NCBI RefSeq assembly: GCF_014119005.1
Contig: NZ_JACGYX010000001.1
Location: 62,001-126,000, forward strand
Direction of reading: 5' to 3'
From: Psychrobacter sp. GP33
GTDB taxonomy: Bacteria; Pseudomonadota; Gammaproteobacteria; Pseudomonadales; Moraxellaceae
DNA length: 64,000 nt
Shown here: positions 48,379 to 57,918 of the stretch, piece by piece
Layout: each line of letters starts with the position of its first letter
Numbering within the stretch: position 1 is the stretch's first letter
Notes under the pieces: model-generated
The model's input: the letters and a program-made list of their open reading frames with translations, nothing else
Databases searched by the model: none
What the model was told of the DNA's origin: nothing
Made by a program: the position numbers and the translations under genes

Positions 48379-49569
48379 ATGTTTCAAGATAATAATAACT
48401 ATCATCAGGAAATCTCTAATACTTCTAACAAAACGTTAGATACTGACGATAATTGGGTTAAGAAAATATGGGCATGGGCAGACGAATTTGAATTGCTCAA
48501 CTCTGAGGTTCCTCGTAATAAAGAGGCTTTGCTGGCCATGAAAAAGCTAGAAATTCTAGAGCCTGAACTGGATGAACAACATTCTAGAGATGTCTATAGA
48601 GTGGGCTATATACCTGACGAAATCACTTATCTGACGAATCTTGTAGAAATTAGTGTTAGTGGTATTAATTCGAGTCATTTACCGCAAAATATAGGGCTAC
48701 TCTCTAACCTAACCAAACTGTCTATCTATCATTCTAACCTTATAGAATTACCCAATAGTATTGGGCAACTCAGCAACCTGACTGAACTTCTTATTGATGA
48801 TAGTAAGCTCAAACAGCTACCTGATAGTATGGGTCAACTTGCTAATCTTACTAAGCTTTTTATTAGTCGGTGTAAGCTTAGATGCTTACCGGATAGTTTT
48901 GGTCAGCTCTCTAATCTTACGGAACTTGATCTGATTGACTGTGAGTTGGCAGAATTACCTGACAGCATTGGTCAACTTAGTAGTCTTACTAAGCTTTTTA
49001 TTAATCATTGTAATCTTAAACACTTGCCTAATCATGTCGGACAATTCAGTAACCTGACTCAGCTAGACCTGATTCACTGTGCGTTTAAACATCTTCCTGA
49101 TAATATTGGGCAACTCGCTAACCTAACTAAGTTGTATATTAATCATTGTGAGCTTATAGACCTTCCTAATAGCATTGGGCAACTTCATAATTTAACGGAG
49201 CTTTTTATTAGTCACTGTCTTCTGGAAGAATTACCTGACAGTATTGGCCAGCTCACTAGCCTAACCAAGCTTGATCTTATTAATTGTAACCTTAAATGCT
49301 TACCTGATAGCATTGGGCAACTTAGTAACCTTACGGAGCTTAATCTTATTCACTGTCATCTCGAATCTTTTCCAGACAGTATTCATCAGCTCAATAACCT
49401 AACCAAGCTTAATTTTACGGATTGTGGACTTAGAGAGCTACCTGAGAGTTTTTTACAGCTCACTAATCTAGAATGGGTTAATTTTAACGGAAACCCTCTC
49501 GATAATCTTTCTACGCCTATATTAAATCATCTACTTACCACAAATACAGTATATGGTTTGGAGAGATAG
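48379..49569 (+). CDS. Leucine-rich-repeat protein with a cysteine ladder
   Basis: The 396-residue cytosolic protein has an N-terminal helical region (about residues 20-75, KKIWAWADEFELL) followed by 13 LRR units of 23 residues each (consensus LSNLTELDLIDCELAELPDS). At the position normally held by Asn, nine successive units have Cys (RC, DC, HC, HC, HC, HC, NC, HC, DC). Alternating TEL/TKL units give a two-repeat rhythm. No signal peptide is visible. Its function is unknown; LRR proteins usually bind other proteins. It starts 11 bases after the sdhB-like stop. Confidence 0.85.
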   Translation: MFQDNNNYHQEISNTSNKTLDTDDNWVKKIWAWADEFELLNSEVPRNKEALLAMKKLEILEPELDEQHSRDVYRVGYIPDEITYLTNLVEISVSGINSSHLPQNIGLLSNLTKLSIYHSNLIELPNSIGQLSNLTELLIDDSKLKQLPDSMGQLANLTKLFISRCKLRCLPDSFGQLSNLTELDLIDCELAELPDSIGQLSSLTKLFINHCNLKHLPNHVGQFSNLTQLDLIHCAFKHLPDNIGQLANLTKLYINHCELIDLPNSIGQLHNLTELFISHCLLEELPDSIGQLTSLTKLDLINCNLKCLPDSIGQLSNLTELNLIHCHLESFPDSIHQLNNLTKLNFTDCGLRELPESFLQLTNLEWVNFNGNPLDNLSTPILNHLLTTNTVYGLER

Positions 49570-50127
49570 TAATATCGCTGATTATAAGGAACCACTATCG
49601 AATGACTGACAATAGCCCCTCGGTTAAGTAGGCTGGTTTGCTTGTTATAGCCTCATATTAGACTGGCAGCATCAGTTAATAAAAGAGACATTTTAAAGAC
49701 ACCATGTAAATGGTCCTCAGTTTTACGGCGCATCCTTTTTCTCTTGCAATAGTGAACCTTAAGTTAAATTAACCTAGAGAGAGGAATCCACTTACCCAGG
49801 TATTTGAAGATAAGATTGGCGTAAAACTATTGCACTAACCGATCTACTTAAGCAAATCATAGCAATGGGCTGGTAGTGATGCATCATGTTCCTAGATAGC
49901 TGCTAAATAATTACTAATAGGAAACACTGGTAACAGTGCTAGCCTTTTCATAAGCGAATGTCAGCCAGCTAATGAGACAGTTGATACTGCTTATCCAAAG
50001 TTAAATTGCTGCATATAAAGAGTAGATACAATAACCGTCTCCTCCCTTATACCTTAAAATTCTAATAACATAGTTATAATCTATAAATCTAAAAAAGAAG
50101 GCAATAGTTAGCCTTATTGTTAATACA
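49570..50127. other. Gene-free region before the LysR gene
   Basis: About 560 bases hold no convincing ORF or hairpin. It may be an eroded gene, but I cannot identify any fragment. Confidence 0.4.
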
Positions 50128-51033
50128 TTACAAGAAATAATACTCTTGAACGTAGGCCACACATAGCTCATAGAAAGCTTGAGCCGGTGGAGATATAGAT
50201 TTATTGGCTAATTTAAAAATACCGATTTGTCTATTCAAAGAAGGGTCAAGTAAATTTATCCAGACCAGTTCGGGCTCATTAGAAGGGAAGGCAAGTTTCG
50301 GCAGGGTAGTAATGCCAAGATCGTTTCTTAATAAGGAGAACAGTGAGGTAATATTTTCTACCGTATATCGAGCCTTTCGATTGAGCACTTCTGCAGGTGT
50401 ATTCTCAAGCAACTTACAAGTGCCGTTATAAATAAACGGCTCTGCCATAAGTTGCTGCCACTTTAATCCGTGCGACTGAGTTAATTCATCACTTTCTTGC
50501 AAATGGTTCAGCTCATTACTTTTAAGACAAACCACACCGATGGGATCTGATATAAGCAGGGTAAAATCAATTTCTTTTTCATCAATACTCGTACAGTTTC
50601 CCAATGCCAAATCTACTTCACCCGTGAGTAATCGATTTGCTACGCCAACCGCATTATCATCTATCAATACGATTTCGATATCGGGATATTTTTTTGAATA
50701 AGCAACTAACACGCTAGGCAATAGCTTAGTCACTAGCGATGGCACACTGGCAATTCTTATTTTCCCCTTTTCTCCTGATGCTATTGCCTGTAAATCGTCT
50801 TCTAATCCTTGATAGACACTGAGAAACTGTTGAATTTTGGGCACACAGCTTTCTCCAAAAGGGGTCAATGTTGCTTTATTTCCAACTTCAAATAAACGCT
50901 GATCTAGTGTCTTCTCAAGCTCCTTTATCGATGCGGATAATGCTGCCTGTGACCTGTTAGCGCGGTTAGCTGCTGCACGAAACCCGCCTTCTTCTACCAC
51001 AAATAAAAAATGTCGTAACTGCTGTAGTTTCAT
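50128..51033 (-). CDS. LysR family regulator of the RidA-BCCT locus
   Basis: The 301-residue protein has an N-terminal winged HTH (MKLQQLRHFLFVVEEGGFRAAANR...QAALSASIKELE) and a periplasmic-binding-like effector domain. It is divergent from the RidA-led gene set with a 176-base gap that contains a T-N11-A palindrome. It is therefore very likely the local activator, responding to the substrate or a pathway intermediate. Confidence 0.92.
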   Translation of the reverse strand: MKLQQLRHFLFVVEEGGFRAAANRANRSQAALSASIKELEKTLDQRLFEVGNKATLTPFGESCVPKIQQFLSVYQGLEDDLQAIASGEKGKIRIASVPSLVTKLLPSVLVAYSKKYPDIEIVLIDDNAVGVANRLLTGEVDLALGNCTSIDEKEIDFTLLISDPIGVVCLKSNELNHLQESDELTQSHGLKWQQLMAEPFIYNGTCKLLENTPAEVLNRKARYTVENITSLFSLLRNDLGITTLPKLAFPSNEPELVWINLLDPSLNRQIGIFKLANKSISPPAQAFYELCVAYVQEYYFL

Positions 51034-51089
51034 AGTGATTAGCGCCTTTGTGCTTGCTGTTATTGATTAAATACATATTAATTATCAAT

Positions 51090-51106
51090 GATAGATTAAA
51101 TCTATC
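51090..51106. promoter_or_regulatory. LysR-type operator palindrome
   Basis: GATAGATT-A-AATCTATC is a perfect 8-bp inverted repeat that contains the LysR core T-N11-A. It lies midway between the divergent lysR and ridA genes. Confidence 0.7.
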
Positions 51107-51209
51107 GTTTTTGATATTTAATTAGTTAGATTTATCATTATTTATTGCGTAGGATAAGCACTAACAAAGAAATAAATTGTGAAACCATTCAATCAAGGGA
51201 TATGACGAT

Positions 51210-51599
51210 ATGACCACTCACTCAACCAAACAAGCGGTTAAAACCTCACTTTATGCCTCTAAGTCGCCACTTGAATGGGCAGTCACAAACAATGGAACTT
51301 TATATACTGCGCAAATTCCTATTGATGAGAATGGTGACGTGGTTGCGGGTGGTATCGAAGCCCAAACTCGACAAACGCTAGATAACCTTAAACACACCTT
51401 AGAATGTGCCAATGCCAGCATGGATTCAGTATTACAAGTACTCATCTATGTTACAGATCGCGAGTATCTAAAAACGGTTAATCAAGTTTATGCTGAATAC
51501 TTTACTGCACCTTACCCAAACCGTGCTGCGCTAGTCATATCAGGATTGGCAAGAGAAGAAATGCTGGTTGAGCTGGTCGTATATGCGGCTGTGCTATAA
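51210..51599 (+). CDS. RidA family protein
   Basis: RidA proteins hydrolyse reactive enamines or imines formed by PLP enzymes and protect against 2-aminoacrylate stress; some have dedicated catabolic roles. The 129-residue protein has the Rid fold (QTRQTLDNLKHTLECANAS, VYVTDREYLKTVNQVYAEYF) and the key Arg in PYPNRAALVISG. It leads the catabolic set and probably handles an imine intermediate there. Confidence 0.9.
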   Translation: MTTHSTKQAVKTSLYASKSPLEWAVTNNGTLYTAQIPIDENGDVVAGGIEAQTRQTLDNLKHTLECANASMDSVLQVLIYVTDREYLKTVNQVYAEYFTAPYPNRAALVISGLAREEMLVELVVYAAVL

Positions 51600-51674
51600 A
51601 CCTTTTCGACTCTATTTACCTAAGTATTCAAAAACTTTCATCATTCAAATTTTTAATAAACTAAGGACAATATA

Positions 51675-53138
51675 ATGTCAAATCAAGCCCTCAAACAAGA
51701 CCCAAAAAAATCACTTTATATCAATGGTGAATGGCAAGCGGGTAGTAATACCATTGCCAATATTAATCCATCAGATGTTAGTGAAACGATTGGCGAGTTT
51801 GCTCAAGCCAGTAGCGAACAAGTACAAGATGCCATTGCCGCTGCACGCCTTGCACAGCCAAAATGGGAAAAAACGCCCATGGAGAAAAAGCAATCTATCT
51901 TGCAAGCGATTGGCGATGAGATGATTGCGCGTTGTGATGAATTGGGTACTTTGCTATCACGTGAAGAAGGCAAACCTTTCGCTGAAGGTCGTGGCGAGAT
52001 TTATCGTGCTGGTCAATTCTTTCATTATTATGCCGCTGAAGTATTACGCCAGATGGGTGACCTTGCTGACTCGGTGCGTCCTGGTGTGAAAGTCGAAGTG
52101 ACCCGTGAAGCAGTCGGTGTCGTCGCTATCATTTCACCTTGGAACTTCCCAACTGCTACTGCTGTCTGGAAAATTGCACCAGCGTTAGCCTATGGCAACA
52201 GTGTCATCTGGAAGCCTGCGAATCTAACGCCTGCTAGTGCGGTTGCTTTAGCTGAAATCATTCACCGTCAAGGGTTACCAGAAGGTACGTTTAACTTAGT
52301 ATTGGGTGGTGGCTCATCAGTTGGTGACGCGCTGATTAATTCAAAAGATATCGATGCAGTTAGCTTTACTGGTTCAGTCGCAACAGGCCGCAAAGTTGCT
52401 GCGGCAACCGCGCCAAACTTTGTCCGTTGCCAACTTGAGATGGGTAGTAAAAACGCCTTGGTCATTGCCGATGATGCTGATTTGCAAGTTGCCATTGATG
52501 CTGCCGTTGCTGGTGCATTTGGTGGTTCAGGACAAAAATGTACTGCATCTTCACGCTTGATTGTGATGGACGGTATTCATGATGCTTTCGTCGACGGTGT
52601 TGTCGCAAAAATGAAAACTTTAAAAGTTGGTCACGCGCTTGATGACGGTATTTTTATGGGTCCGATTGTTGATGACAAACAGCTTGCGTCTAACATGGAT
52701 TGGATCGAAAAAGCCAAGCAATTAGGTGCCAATTTAGCCTTTGGTGGTGAGCGTTTAGACATGCCGCATGAGGGTTACTATATGTCACCAACTTTGTTCA
52801 CCGAGACTGATAATAGCTGGGACGTTAACCAAGAAGAAGTATTCGCGCCAATGGCTTGTGTGATGCGTGTGAAGAATTTAGAAGAAGCGATTGCTATGAC
52901 CAATGATACGCGCTTTGGTTTGACAGGTGGCATTATCACTCAAAGCTTGCGTAATAGCGCGATGTTTAAGGAACAAGTACAAGCAGGCTGCGTCATGGTC
53001 AATCTAGCAACCGCTGGTACCGATTATCATGTGCCGTTTGGTGGTCGTAAAGAGTCAAGCTTTGGTCCACGCGAACAAGGTTCGTATGCCAAAGAGTTTT
53101 ATACCATTGTTAAAACGGCTTATCAGAAAGCGTACTAG
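51675..53138 (+). CDS. NAD(P)-dependent aldehyde dehydrogenase
   Basis: The 487-residue enzyme oxidises an aldehyde to an acid. Motifs are the substrate/cofactor region PWNFPTATAVWKIAPAL, the general base Glu in LEMGSKNALV and nucleophile Cys in GSGQKCTASSR. The CTASSR context is usual in alpha-ketoglutarate-semialdehyde dehydrogenases, so a C5 semialdehyde is possible. The specific substrate cannot be read. It is 75 bases downstream of ridA. Confidence 0.9.
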   Translation: MSNQALKQDPKKSLYINGEWQAGSNTIANINPSDVSETIGEFAQASSEQVQDAIAAARLAQPKWEKTPMEKKQSILQAIGDEMIARCDELGTLLSREEGKPFAEGRGEIYRAGQFFHYYAAEVLRQMGDLADSVRPGVKVEVTREAVGVVAIISPWNFPTATAVWKIAPALAYGNSVIWKPANLTPASAVALAEIIHRQGLPEGTFNLVLGGGSSVGDALINSKDIDAVSFTGSVATGRKVAAATAPNFVRCQLEMGSKNALVIADDADLQVAIDAAVAGAFGGSGQKCTASSRLIVMDGIHDAFVDGVVAKMKTLKVGHALDDGIFMGPIVDDKQLASNMDWIEKAKQLGANLAFGGERLDMPHEGYYMSPTLFTETDNSWDVNQEEVFAPMACVMRVKNLEEAIAMTNDTRFGLTGGIITQSLRNSAMFKEQVQAGCVMVNLATAGTDYHVPFGGRKESSFGPREQGSYAKEFYTIVKTAYQKAY

Positions 53139-53245
53139 AGGCTTATTAAAAGGGCTTATAAAAAAGGATGCTAGCCGCAATCGAGGCGCAACTGATTGGA
53201 CATGCACCTAGCGGCTACTTACACAAAGCAGAAAAGGAATTTGAT

Positions 53246-54232
53246 ATGTACCAAGACCATATCGTCATTGACGGATTACAGTATAGCCATTGGGATCGTG
53301 ATTATTTCAAAATGCTACAAGCCAGTGGTATTCATGCGGTACATGCCACTTTGGTATACCACGAGGATGCACGGCAGACGATGACTCGCTTTGCCGAGTG
53401 GAATAGCCGCTTTGAACAAAACTCAGACCTGATCTTACCGGTATATTCAGTGTTTGATATTGAGAATGCGAAGCAGCAAGGCAAAGTGGGTATATTTTTT
53501 GGCGCACAGAACTGTTCACCGATTGATGATGAGATTGGTCTTATTAGTGTCATGCGCCGTTTAGGTCTATTAATTATGCAATTGACCTATAACAACCAGA
53601 GCTTACTGGCGACGGGTTGTTATGAGCAAAATGATTCAGGGGTAACACGTTTCGGTCAACAAGCCATAGCCGAGATGAATCGAGTCGGTATGATTATTGA
53701 TATGTCGCACAGCGCAGAGCAATCAACGCTTGAAGCCATTGAGATATCGAGCCGTCCAATCTGTATCAGTCATGCCAATCCGACTACTGCGCATGAAGCG
53801 TTGCGTAATAAATCTGACACCGTTATTAGTGCTTTAACCAAGGCAGGTGGCTTATTAGGATTTAGCTTATATCCTTTTCATTTACCGAATGGCAGTGATT
53901 GTACGTTAAATGATTTTTGTACCATGATTGCTGATTGTGCTGATAAATATGGCGTTGAGCATTTAGCGATTGGTAGTGACTTATGCCTTAACCAACCACA
54001 AGCAGTACTCGAGTGGATGCGTAACGGGCGTTGGTCAAAGGCAATGGACTATGGTGAAGGCAATGCTAATAACTCAGGTTGGCCAGATACTTTGCCGTGG
54101 TTTGCGGGCAAGGATGGTATGGAAAATATTTATAACGGTTTATTAAAACATGGCTTCAATGATAAAGATGCTGGAAAAATCATCGGTCAAAATTGGTTTG
54201 ATTTTCTTGAAAGCGGTATAAAACCTTTATAA
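53246..54232 (+). CDS. M19 (renal dipeptidase)-like protein lacking metal ligands
   Basis: From ATG 53246, with an AAAGGAA site, the protein has 328 residues and the M19 TIM-barrel landmarks: DMSHSAEQS, CISHANPTTAHEALRNKSD and a final IGSDLCLNQPQ. Two M19 elements are absent. The N-terminal HxD zinc motif reads DGLQYS, and the bridging Glu (normally in an EG context) falls in FGAQNC. It is therefore probably not a classical dipeptidase but may hydrolyse or rearrange another amide or amine with one metal, or none. A longer frame from 53168 is possible but its ribosome site is poor. Confidence 0.85.
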   Translation: MYQDHIVIDGLQYSHWDRDYFKMLQASGIHAVHATLVYHEDARQTMTRFAEWNSRFEQNSDLILPVYSVFDIENAKQQGKVGIFFGAQNCSPIDDEIGLISVMRRLGLLIMQLTYNNQSLLATGCYEQNDSGVTRFGQQAIAEMNRVGMIIDMSHSAEQSTLEAIEISSRPICISHANPTTAHEALRNKSDTVISALTKAGGLLGFSLYPFHLPNGSDCTLNDFCTMIADCADKYGVEHLAIGSDLCLNQPQAVLEWMRNGRWSKAMDYGEGNANNSGWPDTLPWFAGKDGMENIYNGLLKHGFNDKDAGKIIGQNWFDFLESGIKPL

Positions 54233-54358
54233 AGCGTTTAGTAATATTTAGCGCTTCAACCTAACAAAATGAACGTATAAACCAGCAAGGCAGTGTTAAT
54301 GTCCGTGTCAATGTAATACCGACCTAAGCGAAACAACTTTATTATATGGAGCCACACC

Positions 54359-56059
54359 ATGGCTGATTTAAAGGGAATTAATAGTAAGCATAGTGAGCAA
54401 GGAAGCTCAATCATTCCTGATGTTTCATTGGACAATTTGGTTCAAAGCGAAGAATCATCGGATACTCTAGGACTGAAAAACCCTGCTTTTTGGTACAGTG
54501 GTGGTTTTATCGTTATCTTTGTTTTAATGGCGATATTTGCAGAAGCGCGTTTAGCAAAAATAGTTAATGTAGGTTTTGTATGGTCGGCAAATGTCTTTGG
54601 TCCTTTTTGGCAACTTCTGCTGCTGGCGACGTTTGTGATTGCGTTAGCCGTTGGTGCTGGTCGTACGGGTCGGGTTATTTTAGGCAATTTACCCAAGCCT
54701 GAAATGGATAATTTCAAATGGATGGCGATTTTATTCTGTACGCTACTGGCTGGCGGCGGCGTTTTTTGGGCAGCGGCTGAGCCTATCGCTCACTTTGTGA
54801 CCGCGCCACCTTTATATGGTGAATCGACTGATATCCAACAACGCGCCATTAATGCATTGTCACAATCGTTTATGCATTGGGGGTTTTTAGCGTGGTCGAT
54901 TGTTGGTAGCTTAACCGCTATTGTGGTGATGCACTTGCATTATGACAAAGGTCTTCCTCTCAAACCGCGTACGCTGTTATATCCAGTATTTGGTGAACGT
55001 GTTCTGCATGGTCAAACGGGCGCAATCATTGATGCGTGCTGTATTGTAGCGGTTGCTGCAGGTACGATTGGTCCTATTGGCTTTTTGGGTCTACAAACCA
55101 GCTATGCCCTCAACACGCTATTTGGTATTCCTGATACCTTTACCACTCAGCTTATTATTATCATATTTGCTATCGCCCTTTATACCCTCTCAGCCATTAG
55201 TGGACTGACCCGAGGAATGCAAATACTGAGCCGTTTTAATGTGATATTGGCTTTTGGGTTGATGGTCTTTATTTTAATGTTTGGTCCTAGTAAGTTTATT
55301 GTGAATGGTTATATTCAAGGCGTTGGCACGATGGTGCATAACTTTATCCCGATGGCAACGTATCGTGGTGATGAAGTCTGGCTTGGTGGTTGGACGGTGT
55401 TCTTTTGGGGTTGGTTCTTGGGCTATGGTCCGATGATGGCTATCTTTATCGCCCGTATCTCCCGTGGTCGTACGATTCGTCAGTTGATCACGACGGTTTG
55501 TATTATTGCCCCGCTGGTTACTTGCTTTTGGTTCACGGTTATTGGCGGTACAGGTCTGGCGTTTGAGATTGCCAATCCAGGTAGTGTCAGTACTGCTTTT
55601 GAAGGCTTTAATCTTCCGGGTGCGTTATTAGCAATCACTCAACAGCTTCCGTTCCCCTTGATTACCTCGTTACTGTTTATCATTTTGACCATGATCTTTA
55701 TCGTCACGACGGGCGACTCGATGACTTATACCATCAGTGTCGTTATCAGTGGTGAGCGCGAGCCCAACGCTACGATTCGTACCTTTTGGGGCATCATGAT
55801 GGGTGTGACAGCGATTGCTTTAATCTCACTTGGTGACGGCGGTGTGACTGCGTTGCAATCCTTTATTGTGATTACCGCAGTGCCTGTGTCTTTTATTCTA
55901 CTGCCATCGTTATGGAACGGACCTAAAATTGCGCAACAAATGGCTCACGACCAAGATCTTTATCGTCCTAACCGAGTTGAGACTGCTCATCGACTTGCTG
56001 AAGAAAAAATTGCTACAGAGAGTATTACTAAAAAAACAGTCACTAAAGAAATCAGTTAA
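54359..56059 (+). CDS. BCCT family transporter (betaine/choline/carnitine type)
   Basis: The 566-residue, 12-helix transporter shows the BCCT signatures GGGVFWAAAEPIAHF in helix 4 and the FIARISRGRTIRQ segment after helix 8. BCCT carriers take up quaternary amines or DMSP with Na+ or H+. The usual WSPFVG turn before FIARIS is replaced by YGPMMA, so substrate range may differ. A long N-terminal (50 residues) and short C-terminal tail are hydrophilic. It is the uptake step of the locus. Confidence 0.92.
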   Translation: MADLKGINSKHSEQGSSIIPDVSLDNLVQSEESSDTLGLKNPAFWYSGGFIVIFVLMAIFAEARLAKIVNVGFVWSANVFGPFWQLLLLATFVIALAVGAGRTGRVILGNLPKPEMDNFKWMAILFCTLLAGGGVFWAAAEPIAHFVTAPPLYGESTDIQQRAINALSQSFMHWGFLAWSIVGSLTAIVVMHLHYDKGLPLKPRTLLYPVFGERVLHGQTGAIIDACCIVAVAAGTIGPIGFLGLQTSYALNTLFGIPDTFTTQLIIIIFAIALYTLSAISGLTRGMQILSRFNVILAFGLMVFILMFGPSKFIVNGYIQGVGTMVHNFIPMATYRGDEVWLGGWTVFFWGWFLGYGPMMAIFIARISRGRTIRQLITTVCIIAPLVTCFWFTVIGGTGLAFEIANPGSVSTAFEGFNLPGALLAITQQLPFPLITSLLFIILTMIFIVTTGDSMTYTISVVISGEREPNATIRTFWGIMMGVTAIALISLGDGGVTALQSFIVITAVPVSFILLPSLWNGPKIAQQMAHDQDLYRPNRVETAHRLAEEKIATESITKKTVTKEIS

Positions 56060-56162
56060 GTGCGTCATTACTATAGCGAATAATTTATTTACTCATTTAG
56101 TTCAGTGTTTACACGTAGCAAATAAATTATTGGCTTAACCCATTATTTAAGGTGATAGTTAT

Positions 56163-57905
56163 ATGGAACATACTTTGCCAAACAACGAAAAGCTAGCCAA
56201 CGATAATCTAGACGCGGTCAGCTTCCGTACCCCCGATGTGGTGATGCACTCTGAAAGATTGGGCGCGATGCACCAAACGCGTATCAGCTTTGTGCGGTCG
56301 CTCCTGCGTAAAATCGATAAAGAAAATTGGACGTTAACTAAGCATCTTTGGGATTTAGATGATAATGGCTACGGACAAGTTATTTATCGTTTGCAAACGC
56401 CTGAGCACATTTACCACTTAGTGGTATTCTGCAATCAAATTGCTGATGAAGAGCGTAACGACCGCGTGATTGCGCAAAAATGGGATGTAACATTTGCATT
56501 GGTTTATGGCGAAATCGGCGATGAGTTATTGGCAAACCTAAAAGCAAATGTGCCGCTACAAGAAGCAGGTCGCAACTCAAATATGGTCATGGTATTGGCA
56601 CGTGCTAATAAAAGCGTGCGCGTCTTTGACCACATTGTCAGCGCGCTTGCTGACGGGCAACAGCCTGATTTGGACGTCTTGGCGCAAGTCGGTTATATCT
56701 TGCGTACGACAGCCGTTTATGGTAATGGGAAATTCGGTATTTACGACTTTAAGCCACTCGATCACAGTGAAGACTTTAACCAGTCTTTTCGCGCGCAGAT
56801 GTGTGCCGTTTATTTGCTAAGAGAATTTAGCCTAGATTGGGTGGATTATTTGGCGAAGAAAAAAGGCGGCGATAAGGCAGTCAGCTTACATCCAGAGATT
56901 AAGCAATATTTGGGTATCGGTAATGCCACTGGTCTTGGGATGGCACCTTATTTAATTAATCATCCTTGTGTCGTTGATCAATGGTTAAGTACTCGCGAAG
57001 GGGCACTACAAGCGGTATTGGTCTGTGATATTGAGCCTGAATCTGATAATAGCAAAATACAGCAATTCTCAACCTTAATGAATCGTGCTATTCAACACTT
57101 CTCGGAAGTGGTCACCATCAATGAGCCGCAAATTCTACTGAATAGTACGGTCGTTAAAGAGTTAACAACGTTGCAAGAAAACCTTGCTACTGAGCTTAAA
57201 GACTGCGATACGTGGGCTGATTTTTTACAGCGTAATGACCATCTCAGTTATGAGAGTCAAGAAGTCATTATCTCGTGCATGATGGAGCTTTATCCTGAGC
57301 TTGTAGATGATTTTGCAGGGCAAGTAAATGCTGATGAAACCATGTCACTACCGAGTGGCAAAGTCGTTCAAGACTTGATTGAAGTATTAGAAGCGCGTTA
57401 TCAGTGGGCAATTAACATTGATTTTGCTGCAGAAGAGAATGTCTATTGGTTTTGGTATCGCTCTGAGGATAAAGAAGAGCCGAGAATGGGCGTACGTGGA
57501 CAAGAGCAGGGCGATGATAAAGAGTTCTTACTTGATATTGGTAGACAAGCCAATACGCTGTACTTGGCGTTACAACAAGCAGATCCACAACAGTTGCTAT
57601 CAGAATTTATCTTAACCCAGCCAAAATATCGCACAATCGCCCGTCGCGTATGGACAATGGGTCATAAAAAGATGGGTGATATTCAGATTAACGTATTGCA
57701 AAAGACCGCATTACCGATGCATTTATTACGCTGTAAATTGTCTATGTTTGGTGCAACCAAATTTGATCCGCGTTCAGATCGCTGGGTGCGTGTGACATTG
57801 TTCCAAGGTGCGCCGTTATTCGATGACGTCCACAGTGATGAATGGCTATTTCCTCTTTTACCAAAAATAAATGAGCTACCGACCTTACCATTAGCCGCCC
57901 AATAA
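56163..57905 (+). CDS. 580-residue protein of unknown family in the catabolic locus
   Basis: The protein is hydrophilic, without signal peptide or membrane helix, and rich in Trp and Asp. Possible landmark segments are HLWDLDDNGYGQVIYRL, NATGLGMAPYLINHP and DFAAEENVYWFWYRSE, followed by RRVWTMGHKKMGDIQINV. I recognise no fold. It is packed 13 bases before the next gene and about 100 bases after the transporter, so it belongs to the same transcript. Its presence argues for a catalytic or assembly role specific to this pathway. No function is claimed. Confidence 0.72.
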   Translation: MEHTLPNNEKLANDNLDAVSFRTPDVVMHSERLGAMHQTRISFVRSLLRKIDKENWTLTKHLWDLDDNGYGQVIYRLQTPEHIYHLVVFCNQIADEERNDRVIAQKWDVTFALVYGEIGDELLANLKANVPLQEAGRNSNMVMVLARANKSVRVFDHIVSALADGQQPDLDVLAQVGYILRTTAVYGNGKFGIYDFKPLDHSEDFNQSFRAQMCAVYLLREFSLDWVDYLAKKKGGDKAVSLHPEIKQYLGIGNATGLGMAPYLINHPCVVDQWLSTREGALQAVLVCDIEPESDNSKIQQFSTLMNRAIQHFSEVVTINEPQILLNSTVVKELTTLQENLATELKDCDTWADFLQRNDHLSYESQEVIISCMMELYPELVDDFAGQVNADETMSLPSGKVVQDLIEVLEARYQWAINIDFAAEENVYWFWYRSEDKEEPRMGVRGQEQGDDKEFLLDIGRQANTLYLALQQADPQQLLSEFILTQPKYRTIARRVWTMGHKKMGDIQINVLQKTALPMHLLRCKLSMFGATKFDPRSDRWVRVTLFQGAPLFDDVHSDEWLFPLLPKINELPTLPLAAQ

Positions 57906-57918
57906 GGAGTATTGAGAC

